A DNA stretch of 64,000 nucleotides from Latrodectus hesperus. Taxonomy: Eukaryota > Arthropoda > Arachnida > Araneae > Theridiidae. The notes under the pieces were generated by a model. It was given only the letters and a program-made list of their open reading frames with translations. It made no database searches and was not told where the DNA came from. Made by a program: the position numbers and the translations under genes. This document shows positions 24,152-37,747 of this stretch, piece by piece (position 1 is the first letter of the stretch; the number at the start of each line of letters is the position of its first letter). The stretch lies in the NCBI GenBank assembly GCA_037975125.1, contig CM075857.1:68465899-68529898 (forward strand), read 5' to 3'.

Positions 24152-27100
24152 ATTTATTAAGATGAATATTAGACTAAAAGTACCAGAAAAAGTTAGATTG
24201 TCAAAAATTAGGGAATAATCTCCGATCATTAACTTTTAAAATACTGACAGTATATTCTGTGTCACTAAATTTTGAGAAATAAAGGTGATGAAATGGAATG
24301 ACTGGGTAATAATGAAAAAGAAATTCGTTTTCTTTAACAGAATGGATCAAAACTTACATGCACAAAATCTCATATGCAATAAATTAAATTTAGAACTGCA
24401 AAAATACTTGCAACAAAAGGATAAACCCTTTATGTCAACGAAAGCATTTTAAGCTGGCTAATCAAGTTTCTAATTGATGTCGTCAGCTCCAAACATGCAA
24501 AAGAATTTTTCGATGAAAAAAATGATACAAATAATCATACGTGAGACATCCATGATTCCAAAAAGGAAATCTATGTATTGTAAATAAATGTAACCGATTA
24601 ACTGTGACTTTTTTGTTTTTTTGTTTATTATTTCACTCTTAGATCTTTAGACCGATCAGGCTTCAGATCCATTATCATTTGGTCTCAAAGTTTTGTTCTG
24701 CATACTTAAAATTGTTTTTGGATAAGGATGCATTTATAAACAACGCATATATAAACAATCTGGATAAATGGTGATTTGTAATCGAAAACACAAGGCCAAT
24801 TCAACCAAAGGTTGATAATTCGTCGTCGTCGAAAAAATCTAATTTACAGATTTTCAACTATTATACCGCAAAACATATTTTAGTTGCATTGATTCTGCGA
24901 GTAATAATGGTCTTATGAGAAACAATGCCTTTTGAGTGTTTCAAGTGTTGCTTCAGTTAAACCTTGGTAATACATACCTAATGTTTTTCACTTTGGATGT
25001 CATTTCTGCTTTCTCATTCCAGAGGGCAATTAAAAAGGAAATTAATTCTCTAAATTATTAATAAAATCACTTAACTTCTGGATTTATCTAGTTAAAAACA
25101 TTTTTTTTGTAGAATACTTGATATTTCTTTTTATTAATTTCTACTTTCTACAGTTGTAAGCAAACAATCTATCATGATATGTAATCCATCTCATTTACTT
25201 ATCCAACATTAATGACTCTTAAAGGGAAAAATGATTTCAAAGAACGCTGTTTTTATTGTATGGTCTGAGAAATATTTGTCAGCTATTTATTAATAAATTC
25301 GAATAATAGATTCTAAGTACATTAGGTTGCCTTTGATCACAATCGTTACTTAGGTTACTCTAAAACGTAAAAGACTCCGTATGACATAATTCAGTTTCTG
25401 GGGGTTAAATAATTGTTATATTGAAGCCTTTTTAGAGTTAAAAGTGTTTTGAAATTTATTTTATGCAACCATCGTTTGTTTGATGTAAGTAAAAACTTAT
25501 AAATTGAGCAATCAATGGCTTATTTTTCTTAGTTAGAAGTTTTAAGAAAAACTTTTCATAAATATCAGGATATATTGTAGTTGCTCATATTATTCATATT
25601 ATGTGTGACCAGAAAGCTTCTTAAAATATTTTCTTTATATACTATTGACGAAATTCGGATGAAATTATCCTTAAGGTCTTTTATATCCTTTTTTAATAAT
25701 GTGCTAACTGTTGTTGCAAAACCAACAAGTACATTTTTTGAGAAGTGTGTGAGATATGTGCTTATTATACATAGTTAAAATGAAACTAAACTTATCTCCT
25801 TTATTCTTTTATTATTAAAAATAATCAGACCATACTTGAGCTTTAAAATGCTTTCTGAAAAGAATAAAAACATGGAAAAATAACATAGAAAGATGTGTAA
25901 AGAGTACATTCGTAAAGTATATGTAATCTTAGAAGTTCGGTGTTCGGGTAAAGTATGTGTATGTAATGAAAGTGGAATAATGTTTACTCACGCATTTCTA
26001 AGGTAAACTTTGATTCAAGGGTATGGAAGAATGGTGTCACTTTCTAATTTTTGATCTTCTATAAAAAGGACTTTCATTGTATAACAATAATTCATTGTAA
26101 AATAAAAGTATTTCAATAAAAGTAATTAAAACTAATTAGCTGAATTGGAAGATACTGTTACAGTTAAATGTGTTTAAATAGAGAAAAGGGTTTTTAAAAT
26201 TAGAAGAAAATTGATAGTTTCGTTATAAATATTTTAATTCTATTTTCTTTCTTTATTGTAATGATTTTGTGAGTGAAACAGCATTTGCAACCCAAAGATA
26301 TATTCTTCCTCTATAAATCATATTTGGAAATAGTATATGGGTTTTATAAAAAGTATATTTTATTAAAAGATGCAATTATAATGAGTGAATATTTATTTTT
26401 CAAATTGAAATTATGTAGTGAAATGTATAACCATACTTTTTCTTAACTGTTTTAGAATTGTAAATGAGATATTGATGAACGTTTCCATTTAATGCATACC
26501 TAAATTATTTCAATATCCATTCCATGTAGAAATATCTCAGCCTCTATTGCAATAAAGGGATCAATACTATCTAATTCACATTTAATATTAATTATTCAAA
26601 GTACGTGGATTATAAGCCAATAATTCTTTACATAGTAGAAAAGAAACCAGAAATTGATAGATCGAGGTCTGTCATTTTATCCACTGGTTAAAGTATCCAA
26701 GGACGGATAGACTTTGTCTTTCAGTGTCTTTGATTAATTGGGTCCAATCCCTATTGATGTAATTGGTTGCAGAAAAGAGGTTTTTCTTATTTTAGTTAGA
26801 TGGTCGTCACTCAGCAAGAAATGAACTAGAATTAAGTTTCTAGAATTTTGCCTATCAGAAAAAAAGAGCAAGTATTTGATTAATTGATTGCATCTTTAAG
26901 GAAAATATTTTGCCTTTTTATGTAAATTGTAATAAGTTGGAGTAATGCATTGTCTATTGATAATATCAAAAAATTAATATTAAAAGTAATATTTAAAGCT
27001 TAAAAGTTTATAAGCTTTTTTTATTTTATCACAAATGTACGTAATTAGTTATTGTAACCTATGCGTTAATTAATGTACTTATTAACAATAGTCTTAATGA

Positions 27101-28487
27101 GTAATGTAAACAATATATAAATGGAACAACATGTAATTAATTTAATCTTGATCATTTGTTGAAGCAACTATTGTAAAATGTATAACTGAGAATGTGTTAA
27201 GTAGCAAAAATTTAAAATTATATTATTTAAAATTTATTTTCAAAATTTAAGTTTCAAAATTATTTTATGAAATAATTAGTAAAAGGTACATTTTAAATTA
27301 AATTTTAATAATTGGAAGTGGTATATAGAATATATAACAATTAGGATTTTCTTTAAACCTAAATATTTTATTTATAGGTTACGCTGAAAAATAAATTTTC
27401 AGTCAAAATTTTTGATAGGAATAAAATGGGGAAAAAAGGGAAATCATCAAAATATCACTAAAGATAATTTTTTGACAAATATTTTATTCTTGAAAAAGTT
27501 AATAGTTTTCTATGCCTAAAAAGAAAATAAAAGTGTAAAAAATTAAAAGAAAAGATTTTAAAAACAGAAATAAATTTATAATTTGCATAAAAATGTGAAC
27601 TAAAAAGATTATAACATTTTGTTTAAATGTTTTTTCAATATCAATCCGATACAATACTATTTACAAATAAATTACAGCAGTTGAAGTGATTATGTTTAAG
27701 TTATAACAGCATACAAAACAAGCATTTTATTACTCTATTTATGAAACATGTTTTTATGTCTATACCTGGTAAATAAAAATACAAATTTTTAATTTTATTC
27801 GGAATTTCAAAAGAATACACAAACTATTTGCATTCCATCTAATGTGGTATAAAATCAAGGACTCTTGTGTTAACTTTTATGGTAAAGGACCTTATTGGAA
27901 TATCTTTTTACAACAAAGGTTTTATTGAGAATTAGAAAAGTATTTTATGTGCAGTTTGCTTTGCATATGAAGTTACAGAATCTCTCGAAGTATCACTTCA
28001 ACAAAGTTTTCATGTTAAAAGAGAAATATAGCATACATGATTCCTTATTGTCCTTCCATTAAACAAGTACTAGTATAAAAACAATATTGGTGGCATGGAT
28101 AAGCAATCAATGGATGTAGGTGAAACAGATTAACCAGCTATTAATCTTTCACCAGCTTCGGTATTTCATCATAAATATAGACATATTTGTGCTTTTAATT
28201 AATAAAAAAATGGGTTCTATATTATGCTGATTGGTATGTAGCATGCAAATCCAGTTCCCAGGAATCCATATGTGCAATATTATGAGAAATACTATATCCA
28301 TCAAAATCAAGAAGATTGTTTATTTTTAAGCAAATGACAAATTTCTATTTATAAAACCATGATGATTTCATCCGTTAGCGTTTAACAAAAAGAGAAAAGC
28401 AGCGTAAGCTCTTCCAACGAATTATTTTATTCATTCACTATTATGGAGTAAAATTATATTGAAATTTACTCCATTAATTCTTTAAAA

Positions 28488-28763
28488 ATGTTAAATTTCA
28501 TTACCACAGTTATATTTTCAATTGTTTTAATTTGTTTTTCATATTGTGCTGTTGGAGGTGAGATTAGCCTGGATATTTTGAACCCCTACTTGATAAACTT
28601 TCATTCAGCCCTACCAAACTTTTTAAGTGGATTTCTTCACAAGTTGCAGTTGAGAGAAATGAAAAAGCCGACTTCTAGTCCGGATCTACTGGTGAGGAGG
28701 ATGACAGTTATTGTGAGGATTTCAACTTCTGTGCGATTTTTCCCCCTGGTTAAAACAAAATAG
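28488..28763 (+). CDS. Possible small secreted-peptide gene or pseudogene (unrecognised)
   Basis: A 91-codon frame opens MLNFITTVIFSIVLICFSYC, a good signal-peptide shape: a hydrophobic core ending near AVGG. The mature part has no cysteines in this frame. After about residue 60 (near 28665), a different frame gives EEDDSYCEDFNFCAIFPPG and a stop, which looks more like peptide-coding sequence; it follows a TTCTAG acceptor-like site. So this may be a frameshifted pseudogene, two exons, or chance. I do not recognise a family. It lies inside a KCNQ intron on the opposite strand, has no clear promoter, and the nearest poly-A-like signal is an ATAAAC-type sequence well downstream. Confidence 0.25.
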   Translation: MLNFITTVIFSIVLICFSYCAVGGEISLDILNPYLINFHSALPNFLSGFLHKLQLREMKKPTSSPDLLVRRMTVIVRISTSVRFFPLVKTK

Positions 28764-30038
28764 AATAAGCTTTCGCGAAAACCCCTCCCAACCAATTTTG
28801 GTATTTCGCAAAATATCCGGGGAGATGTTTCCAACTTAGACCGAAAACCTATCGGACTACTTTTTTGAGTTTCTTGAGTGATCACATGTGGATTTTTTAG
28901 TGGCATTCATAGGGATTGTATAGTTCTGCTTGATAATCCCGAGATTAACAACAACAGCCCTATTTTCAGTGTTTGTCTGCGGCCATATTTCAAAAGGACA
29001 ATGAAAGTCCACAGGCAGATGGGAATGTCCTGCAATTATTTTAATAATTTGCACTTTGCTGTTTTTACTTGTTCCTTTGCATGAATTTGTTGTACTTGGT
29101 ATATTCCAGACTGATGATAAACAAATAGTCGGTCATGCAAAAACCATCTACTTTTCCAGCAGATCAAATGTGGGAACTAATTTTAAGTAGTAAGATCTAC
29201 GTAGGATTAAAGCGATAAACACATTCAGTGTAAAAAAGATTTAAAAGTAACTGTATCCATCGTGAACAATGAAAACAATTTCTTGGTTGAATTATAAATT
29301 TGAAGTGAAACGACATTTTGAGGAGTACCTTTAGAAATTGAATTATTTATCTCTCTCTAATTAGCATAGCTCAAAAATCTTATGTTCTCGTTGCATTTTG
29401 AAGAAAAATATCATACTCGTTAACAATTTAGCCATACAGGTAACTAGAATATATATCTGCGCTCTTGTATGCTGCGTGCGAATGTAAATATGTTTATTTG
29501 GTGTAAAAACTTTAATTAATTAGTTTTATGAGGAACTCAGTAATTATTTTTAATTTATTGAAAAAGAAAGTAATTAAAATTTCATTCTACTGTATACTTA
29601 ATTACTGAATATTTCGGTCTTTCAATAAGAAACTTAATATTTCGATTTTTTAAAAAGCATTCGCAAAACTTATTTTATAACTTTAATATTAATTCCTAAA
29701 ATAATTAAACACATGAAAATAAACATCTTACGCCTGAAAGCAATTTATGTTGGAATTAGTGATGTAATAGGATATTAGAATAAAAAGATTTTCATCTTAA
29801 CCAGATTTTGACTTGAGGCTAGTCACGTTATACTTTAAAAATGAACCATTCATTTTTTTATTTGCTGGAAATATTTATATAACGACTCTAAGTATAAATT
29901 AGGTAATAAGACAACAGTGAAAGAACACTTTCATAACAATTAGTTTTAACTTAAGGCTAACTACGATATTTTCTAAAATAAATTGTTAATTGCTATTTTT
30001 TCGTTATTTAATTATATGAAAATAAAAAGATTATATAA

Positions 30039-30041
<3 letters not shown>

Positions 30042-30086
<45 letters not shown>
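30042..30086. repeat. (TA)n microsatellite, about 45 bp
   Basis: Uninterrupted TA dinucleotides; no coding meaning. Confidence 0.95.
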
Positions 30087-30088
<2 letters not shown>

Positions 30089-32416
30089 CTTTAATAGAAT
30101 AAAATCACGATAAAATTCGGAGATTAGAAAAACCAGTCAAATTGCATATGAAAATGTAAAATTTAAGAACTAAATAAACTTTATTACCTCAGATGATTGT
30201 TCCATTCTATTGTTTTATCCCAATTCTCAAAGATATATATTTTATTTTCATTACGCCATTACTTATAAAATATGTACTATGTGCAAAATATTAAATGTTA
30301 TGTTTTTTTAGATAAAATTTTTTTGTAACATAATGTTTCCTTTATTGATAAAATTAGATCATTTCCTTTTGGAAAAGTTATTGATATACTTAAATGATTT
30401 GAAGTAAGATTTCTGTAGAAACATTAGACAAGAAACGTTATTTTTAAAAATTAAAATTTGAAAAAAATGTTATTGAAAATTTCTTCAACTTCTAGTATTG
30501 TTCATATATTCTAATGGATACACTGTTTGCTGTCATATTTTTTGCAACTTTTATTTAAGTGCGACAAATATAAATAATCTGAACCAATCAGTCAAATTAA
30601 AATAATCAAAAACCAAAAATAATTAAATGCCATTATGCTAACCAATGTAATCTTTTAAAATTTTTTTCATTAATTCGTTCATAGAATATTTAAAAAGGAC
30701 ATAATTATTTGGTTATTTCAGAAAAGAAAAATTATAGTAATTACTTCAAGTTACCATCACAGTGAGTGATTCTAATTTTCAAATCTATGTGAAACGTAAC
30801 GTATCATAATTTCAAGAATGTGTCCAGTGATTTTTTTCCAGTTTTTGAAACTGTTCTCTCTATCTGAGAATCTATCTAGTTAATTCATAAAATATAAAAT
30901 TTTGTTGGTATATTCCCTTATTCTAGTCATTTTGATAGTTATTTATTGCCTTTAATTCTCAAAAACTAGATACGTCATAATTCAACACAACTAATCATTA
31001 TATGTTACTTTATCTTAATGACATCCTGACATCATTTTTAAACTTTTACAGAATAATTATGAAATGGGATTAAAATCAGTAATAGATTTACTTAATAATA
31101 TCGCCCAAATTAACTACAACTGATTAGAAAATGCTTCAAATATTTTTTACATTAAAACGAATTTTCCTGAGATATTTTATATTGATACTGAAAAATATCA
31201 ATAAAATTAGTAATTGTAATGAATTGATCAGGCTTACTAAAAAAGCTATTTTTTTATATCTTTTGAAAACAAGAAACCAGCTTAGTTTGCAGTAAATTTA
31301 TTTTTATTATTTTAAATAGAGGTTGTAATAAGAGTTTTATCAACGAAGTAAAAAATGGATAAAAAGATAAAAGAAAAGTTTCGTGTTGAAATTTTTGTTT
31401 TTGATTCTAAAAACCTTTGTAAGTTAGAGAAAATTTAAGAAATTTATTTGAAGTCAAATATAGCGTTTTTATGGAAGATGTAAAGCATAACTCATTTACG
31501 GTTGTAGTTTTCTTATGGAGACATTTCTCTTAATATAATTATATGGCAGAAAAAAATATATTTATTCATAAAATTGATTAAAAATTTATAATTGTAACGT
31601 AAATTCTTTTTGTAACGTAATTTTTTTTTCTTGTAAAGTAAATTTTTTATTAGATATTTTTAAGCTCTGAGTATAAAGAACCAAGTATATCAACTTTATA
31701 TATAGAAAAACTCAGTAATGAGAAATTTAGCACTTTTTATATTTTCTTTTCTTTTATTTTATATTTTAGTTTTTTTCATTTTTATTCTAATATTCTATTA
31801 TATATTTTCATTCTATTATAATTTTTTTTAACTTACTTAACTATTATGTGTGGTGAATAAATTTAAGAATGCAGTGCTTAAAAAGTATGCGAATGTATGT
31901 GTGTACCTTTAGTTTGTGAAGCTGCTTCTAAATAATGTTCATAACTAGGATCTTCTTTTCTATGAAAATTTTTTTTATTTCCGATACACACAGAATTCGC
32001 ATAAAAGTAAATTAATTTTTCTCAATTTAAATAACTTTTTTGCACTTAACAATTGATTAGGTGTCCTTATTTCATATGTAATATTATTTATTTTGATGTT
32101 CTTAAAGTAGATGTATATGTAGCTACATTTAAATAAATAAGCTCAATCTAAGAATGAAATATTTTTAGTGTTTTTATTCAATGATTATTTTAAATTGTTG
32201 TAGTTGTCATGTGCCAGCTAGGCTGGAATTATAGGGTGCGCTGCTCCACTTTTCCAACTTTATTTTAAATTAATTTTTCAAAATGAGTAAAATATGATCA
32301 CTTTGGTAAATATCTTTTATTAAATACAAATATTAAAGTTTTATATGAATTGTAATTCTCAATGCAATTATGAATAAACTTTTTTATTGAAGAATATTAA
32401 ATTGATATTCTTATAC

Positions 32417-32483
32417 AACCGTAATCAAACAAGTAAATTACTTAAATAAGACTTTTAAGTAATTTACTTGTTTGATTACGGTT
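32417..32483. repeat. Perfect inverted repeat, 29-nt arms
   Basis: The left arm (32417-32445, starting AACCGTAATCAAACAAGTAA) and right arm (32455-32483) are exact reverse complements around a 9-nt loop (ATAAGACTT). With no mismatch over 29 nt it must be recent or maintained. Confidence 0.95.
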
Positions 32484-33693
32484 GATCTAAATAATTTTAA
32501 ATTAGAAATCATTCTTAATATATTATCTGCAATCATAAAATTATGTATACACTCTTTCAAATAATAATGCTTAAAGTGAAGTAATTTCACAAATTAAAAT
32601 ATATTTTCACTTTTTAGACTATTTGTTTTCAATTCACAATGAAAAATTGTATTTATTATGTAAATCAAATTTTTTAATATTAAAATCAGAGAAATTTATT
32701 TTAAGCACCATTGAAAACTCAAGAAGCCGTTCTGTTCTTTGTATTTTCAGTAGTGCTTAAATGACAAAAATTTCATACCATAAAAGACTTTTTTTTATTT
32801 CAGAAATTTGTATTAGTTAGGCAAAAATAATCTTTTATTCAGAAATTTTTATATATTAATATTGGAATTTACGAAAAAGTAACCATCTTCAAAACTTTTA
32901 TTATTAATGATTAGAACTCCATTAACATAAGCTTTCCATTCATAAAACAATCACAATGTGTTATTTTCCTCCAGAAGTGATAAGAAAACTTTTTTTGCGA
33001 AAATCTAAAGCATTATATATTTTTTATTATACTGACTAATTCATTGATCCTATCTAAATAATTAAAAATCTTTTAAGAAACCGTTTTCAATATAAAAATA
33101 CTCTAAGGAATTCCTAATTTATTCTCCTGATTAATTTCAGTAATATTTATAAAATAATCTAAATAACTTTTATTATTTGAGTATGCTTAAAAATGTTTTA
33201 ATGATATTAAAATTTTATGAAAATTTAATTAGACTTAGAAATAGAACTTAGAATAATAAACTTAGAAAAATAAATTTTTTTAAATAAGATTTGTTTATTC
33301 ATTAATATTTCTATTTTTTCAAAAATAAAGCTTTAAAATGACGAACAAAAACCCCGAATAAAAATACGAATTGATTATTTTGTCTATTTTAGTAACAAAG
33401 CTTTGGACTGCTTTTTATGAATAACTAAAAGCTAAGTTTTTTAAACTAAATTTTCTGATTAAAGCAGATTAATAATTGATAAGGCATATTTTATTCTAAA
33501 GCAAAAATCCCCCAACTTAAGCTTTTTATAGAATCTTTTTTCCATTTACTTTATCAAATATTTTCATATAAAAAATTAACATGATATATATTACAATTAA
33601 ACATTATTTTAGACATTTAACTCATATGGTAGTCAGTTATTATATGGACAGAAATATGTAAGTATAAAAGCATGCATATTCAAATTCATCCAC

Positions 33694-33694
<1 letters not shown>

Positions 33695-33786
<92 letters not shown>

Positions 33787-33796
33787 TATATATATG
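33695..33796. repeat. (TC)n-(AC)n-(TA)n compound microsatellite
   Basis: TC dinucleotides 33695-33725, AC dinucleotides 33726-33780, then a short TA run. The purine/pyrimidine asymmetric and alternating blocks can adopt non-B DNA. It lies about 180 nt downstream of the exon b donor. Confidence 0.95.
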
Positions 33797-33977
33797 ATAA
33801 ATATAGAGTATGTGGATTTGCATATGTTCTTTATTATCACTATGTGTAATAATTTACATTTACTAATATACATTTAAATAAATGTACATTACCATAATGC
33901 ATTTAACGTATAATAGATAAAAATTATTTCAATAACAGAATATAAATTATGTTTAGATGAAATGGATGAAATCTTAC

Positions 33978-34104
33978 CAATAACACAGAATGGACTCCTA
34001 AGGAACCTTAGCCTGCCGACCCATCCTTGATACCTGGATCTGCACCCAGCTGACCACAGACGGAGAAAGAACTCGAAAGTAAACCAAACCACCATTACGA
34101 TCTC
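33978..34104 (-). CDS. KCNQ: KCNQ exon b: S2 and S2-S3 linker
   Basis: This 127-nt exon encodes 42 residues plus one base (G) of a split Asp codon. It opens [17 protein letters not shown]. The first Glu, the Phe seven residues later and the Glu ten residues later correspond to the E1, charge-transfer Phe and E2 of the Kv7 voltage sensor. The linker ([20 protein letters not shown]) is rich in Arg, as in other KCNQ channels where this region contacts PIP2. The acceptor is TTTTCAG and the donor GTAAGA. The exon starts in phase 0, directly continuing ...LLRM of exon a. Confidence 0.97.
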
Positions 34105-35227
34105 CTGAAAAGAGGAAATCAACAAGCATTAAAACTCTTCAAGTAAACGACTTCATCTGAAGAGGTCGGTGTAGTGGCCACATCGTTATACTTAACGAAA
34201 ATAATCCCAGATCAATTTCATTCCTTTGCAAGTATTTCTCAAAGTGAATGAGACGCTTTTAAGTGGAAAGAGTTTATATTATTGCAGTTTATTTAAGTCT
34301 ACAAGGAATACTGATTCTTTAAGCATCGATTCGGGAAAACACTTTCAAGATTCATTTGAAAATAAAATAAGTAACTTATTATGTAAAATTCAACAAAAAC
34401 TAAAATCAAAATAAATTTAAGTTAATCTTAAAAGGTGTGATGAAAATATAATGGACATAACTTGTTCTAGAAAAAATTAAGGTAAGGTGATTAAAAATAT
34501 ACAAAATTAATTTTTATTTACATTAATTTTTAATAAAAAATATTCACTATAAGTCATGAATGAATTTATCTATGTCTTAAGCAATAAAAATTTTCATGAA
34601 TTTATAAATTTAATTTGGAATAACACAGTAGTAACTGCAATAAATATTAAAACTAATTATTTATTTAAAATTTTAAGAATTTTCTTTGAACAAATTTATC
34701 AACATTCCTTTAATTATGATTTTCTAAGACCTTTTTCATGATTATGACTATTGTTAATAAAGCACAATTTAAGTTTTGAAATAGTTTACTTAGGAATTTT
34801 GAAAATCTAATGAATGCATCACTGATTAACTGTAAGAATGATATAAGCTAAATAGCTAAAATTCTAAGAATTTTGAGGGTAAATTATTCGTTAATTAAGA
34901 CTTTAATGCTAATTAACGACTTTAATGTGCTATATAATTAACGTTGCAATTTTTAAAACCCGGGGAATAAGTATTGTGTCAAAATAATCGAAGACATATA
35001 GAGCTACTCATGAAAGGAAATTTTGTTTAGCCAGGAAAAATTATCACTGTTTTACCACAAATCTTATATTAATAATTGTGCTCTTTTTATTTTATTCATT
35101 AATAATTGTATTTTTTATTTAATTCATCAATAATTAGGTTCTTTTTTACTTTTTTACAGTAATGCTTTCTTTTGTTAATTGTAATGAAGCATTTTTTTGT
35201 TTAATTTCTTTCCTTTGTAACCCAATT

Positions 35228-35280
35228 TAATTTTTTTAATTAACTTTTTAATTAGCTTAAAAAGTTAATTAAAAAAATTA
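35228..35280. repeat. Perfect inverted repeat, 22-nt arms
   Basis: Arms 35228-35249 and 35259-35280 are exact reverse complements around a 9-nt loop. The sequence is A/T-rich apart from one C or G per arm. Confidence 0.9.
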
Positions 35281-36073
35281 GCTAAGCAATTATTATTATT
35301 TCGAATTTGTCAATATGAAATTTCACATTATTCCTGCTGTAGTTTATAGTTTTACGATTTTTTGAATGGAACTTTTTCTCTATATATTTACGTCATCGCA
35401 TTTCATAATATACGACTTTAGAAAAATACCTTTTATGAAACTTAAATATTTTGTGGCATCAAATACTACAATATAGAAGGCAAAATATTTTTTTAAACAC
35501 TTTTTAATATTAATGTTTACTGAGGCAAACTTGAGAAATAAAATGCTCAATATATGAAAATTTTCATTTAAATTACTGTAATTTTAAACATAACTTATAG
35601 TTATGTACAAGTTTTAGTGAAGCACAACATATTATATATATGCTGACATATACAAGGAAATAATCATCAGTTATGAAGTTATATATTATTGCAATTATAA
35701 TATTTAATCATTTATAATTCCTAATTACATATTAAGAACATAGTATGAAAACTTGACTAAAATGGGAGGTTAATAATTTTAGAATGTGATGAATCACAAC
35801 TCCGAATATATCCAGTGCAACTCAGAGTATATCGAGTATTTGTGCACCATAAAAAATTCGAAATCCAGCAATGGTTGTGATAAATATCCTGTATCTGGAT
35901 AATTCCAGACACTATGAAATTTGGTCAGATGAGGATTGTTCAATATAACACTTGCAAGAAACTTCGTAGAGTTTAGAGCCCTTAGAAAAAATAAGAGAAC
36001 AAAGTTGCCCTCTGAGAAAAAGGATGATAATTATTTTATCCCTACAACAGTAATCAAGATTCAAAAAGCTTCC

Positions 36074-36283
36074 CGGCTGACAGCTAAGTTGGTTGGTTTG
36101 TCGCTCAAAGGTCATTTTTTGCACACGAGGGCTAATTAGACCGGGAACTATGGTTTAAAGTGGATTCCGAACCACTACAAACATCCATGCCCAAGGTGGG
36201 ATTCGAACCCACGAACTGTTGAACCGAAGGTAAGAGCGCTAACCATTCGGCTGCCAGCTTGGCGGCTGACAACTTAGTTAGTT
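36074..36283 (-). repeat. tRNA-derived SINE, family A, copy 3, with target-site duplication
   Basis: The SINE body (36095-36262) on the minus strand has a tRNA-like head (CTGGCAGCCGAATGGTTAGC), a B box (GGTTCGAATCCCACC) and the GGCATGGATGTTTGTAGTGG module. It is flanked by about 21-nt direct repeats: CGGCTGACAGCTAAGTTGGTT (36074-36094) and CGGCTGACAACTTAGTTAGTT (36263-36283), with about 18 of 21 matching. That duplication is the mark of LINE-driven retroposition and fixes the element's borders. Confidence 0.85.
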
Positions 36284-36470
36284 TTTAGGATGTAAAGAGA
36301 TTGGTTCTTTCTATTATATTTATTTCAATGAAAAGAAAGAAAGTATAACATTAGGACAAGTGAAAAAAAATGCGCACTTAGCATACCATAAAATAAGATT
36401 CAGCTTTTATAAGGTACATTCAAATATTATTTTTAACCTAGAAATATCACTGAAATAAATTTTTTCCTTA

Positions 36471-36698
36471 ATGTCCGGCTTCCCTTAGGATATACCTATT
36501 CACCGCTATAATGGGGGAGTATGATGGCATCTTATATAGTGGGGCACCCATGAGGGAGCCATCTTCATTGCAAAAGTGAAGGGTTAAGGAAAGACAAACT
36601 CAGAGACAGAAAGAAACATCCATGCCTGAACCAAAATTCGAACCTGGGCACCACTGCTTCGAAGTTAAGGACGCTAACTTCTCCGCCATCAGTTGGCC
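36471..36698 (-). repeat. tRNA-derived SINE, family B, copy 2
   Basis: On the minus strand the head runs GCCAACTGATGGCGGAGAAG, followed by a worn B box (GGTTCGAATTTTGG) and GGCATGGATGTTTCTTTCTG, then a body different from family A. It sits about 190 nt from the family A copy but is a separate insertion. Confidence 0.75.
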
Positions 36699-37706
36699 TT
36701 GAAATAAAAGTAGTATTAACAGGAAAAAATTAGAAGTTTTTTTTCCCAGGAAAGGTTTTTGTGAAGCAATTTATTTCATAGTTTATATTTATTTCTTAGC
36801 TTACACTTACTAGTTAAACGAAATTTTATATTCAATTAGTAAAACATTATTCCTGAGAAGCATTGCTATGTAATATAGGAAAAATATTATTATGGTAAGA
36901 AATCGTGTCACGTTTCCACTGTGAAAATGGAATGTAATTATTTTTCACAATTATAGAAAAAGATATAATGTCAATATAGCTATATGTCATTGCAAATTTT
37001 TTTAACCTGAAATTATTGCCAATGCACATTTTAAGGTGATATTTAAGGTGAGACAATTGAGAAAATATTTATTTTTGAATTCTAGAAAAATAGGCACATT
37101 GTGAATAAAGGCGTCAAATTTACCTTTGTAACAATAATTTGCAGTTTACAAAGCTGGCAGACTAGAATTATAGCTACTTTACAATGCAAATACTTTCACT
37201 TGTAATTGTTATCAGGACGCATTTTAAAGCTATATTATTTTACAAGATAAGAATTGTAGGAAAATAATTAAATAGCAACTTATATTTGGCAAATAATCAC
37301 AGCAACCATATTATTTAATTTTGTTTGTCAGAAAATTGAGTAAATAAGCTTTAAATAATGAGATTGATGAATAAATTCACTTGATACGAAATTATTCACA
37401 ATGTAATTCCAAAAATTGACTTTACAAATTATTTTTAAATTCAACATTTAGTTTGAATGCATAACTAATATGGTGTACTAATAAAAATAGAATATTTAAA
37501 ATTCTCAAAACGCATTTGAACAGATCTAATTAATAAAAATAATTTATTTTAAAATTGATAATTATAATATTTCTTATTTTTCTAGATTAAATTCTTATTA
37601 TTAATTTATGATTGTGCTGGTATCGTCATTTATGAATTTAAAATTATACTTATTTTGATTCGTTTTATACTTTATTATATATCAATATATCTTATATATG
37701 AACTTT

Positions 37707-37747
37707 TTTTCATATGTAATGAATTTACTTTTCATTACATATGAAAA
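37707..37747. repeat. Perfect inverted repeat, 17-nt arms
   Basis: TTTTCATATGTAATGAA (37707-37723) pairs exactly with 37731-37747 around a 7-nt loop. Confidence 0.9.

Larger units (their letters stand above)
17003..33977. other. KCNQ intron b-c, 17 kb
   Basis: The largest complete intron here. It holds the 18.5-19 kb composite microsatellite, an unclassified island (20.8-21.56 kb), SINEs at 22461-22757 and 23691-23866, a 102-nt hairpin at 24050-24151, a possible small secreted-peptide frame (28488-28763), a TA repeat (30042-30086), a perfect hairpin (32417-32483) and a TC/AC repeat (33695-33796). The rest is AT-rich with nothing I can support. Confidence 0.7.

Noticed and set aside
36191..36254. 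Functional tRNA gene
   Set aside because: The B box and part of the A box are present, but no acceptor stem can be formed and the sequence is flanked by a SINE body and target-site duplications.
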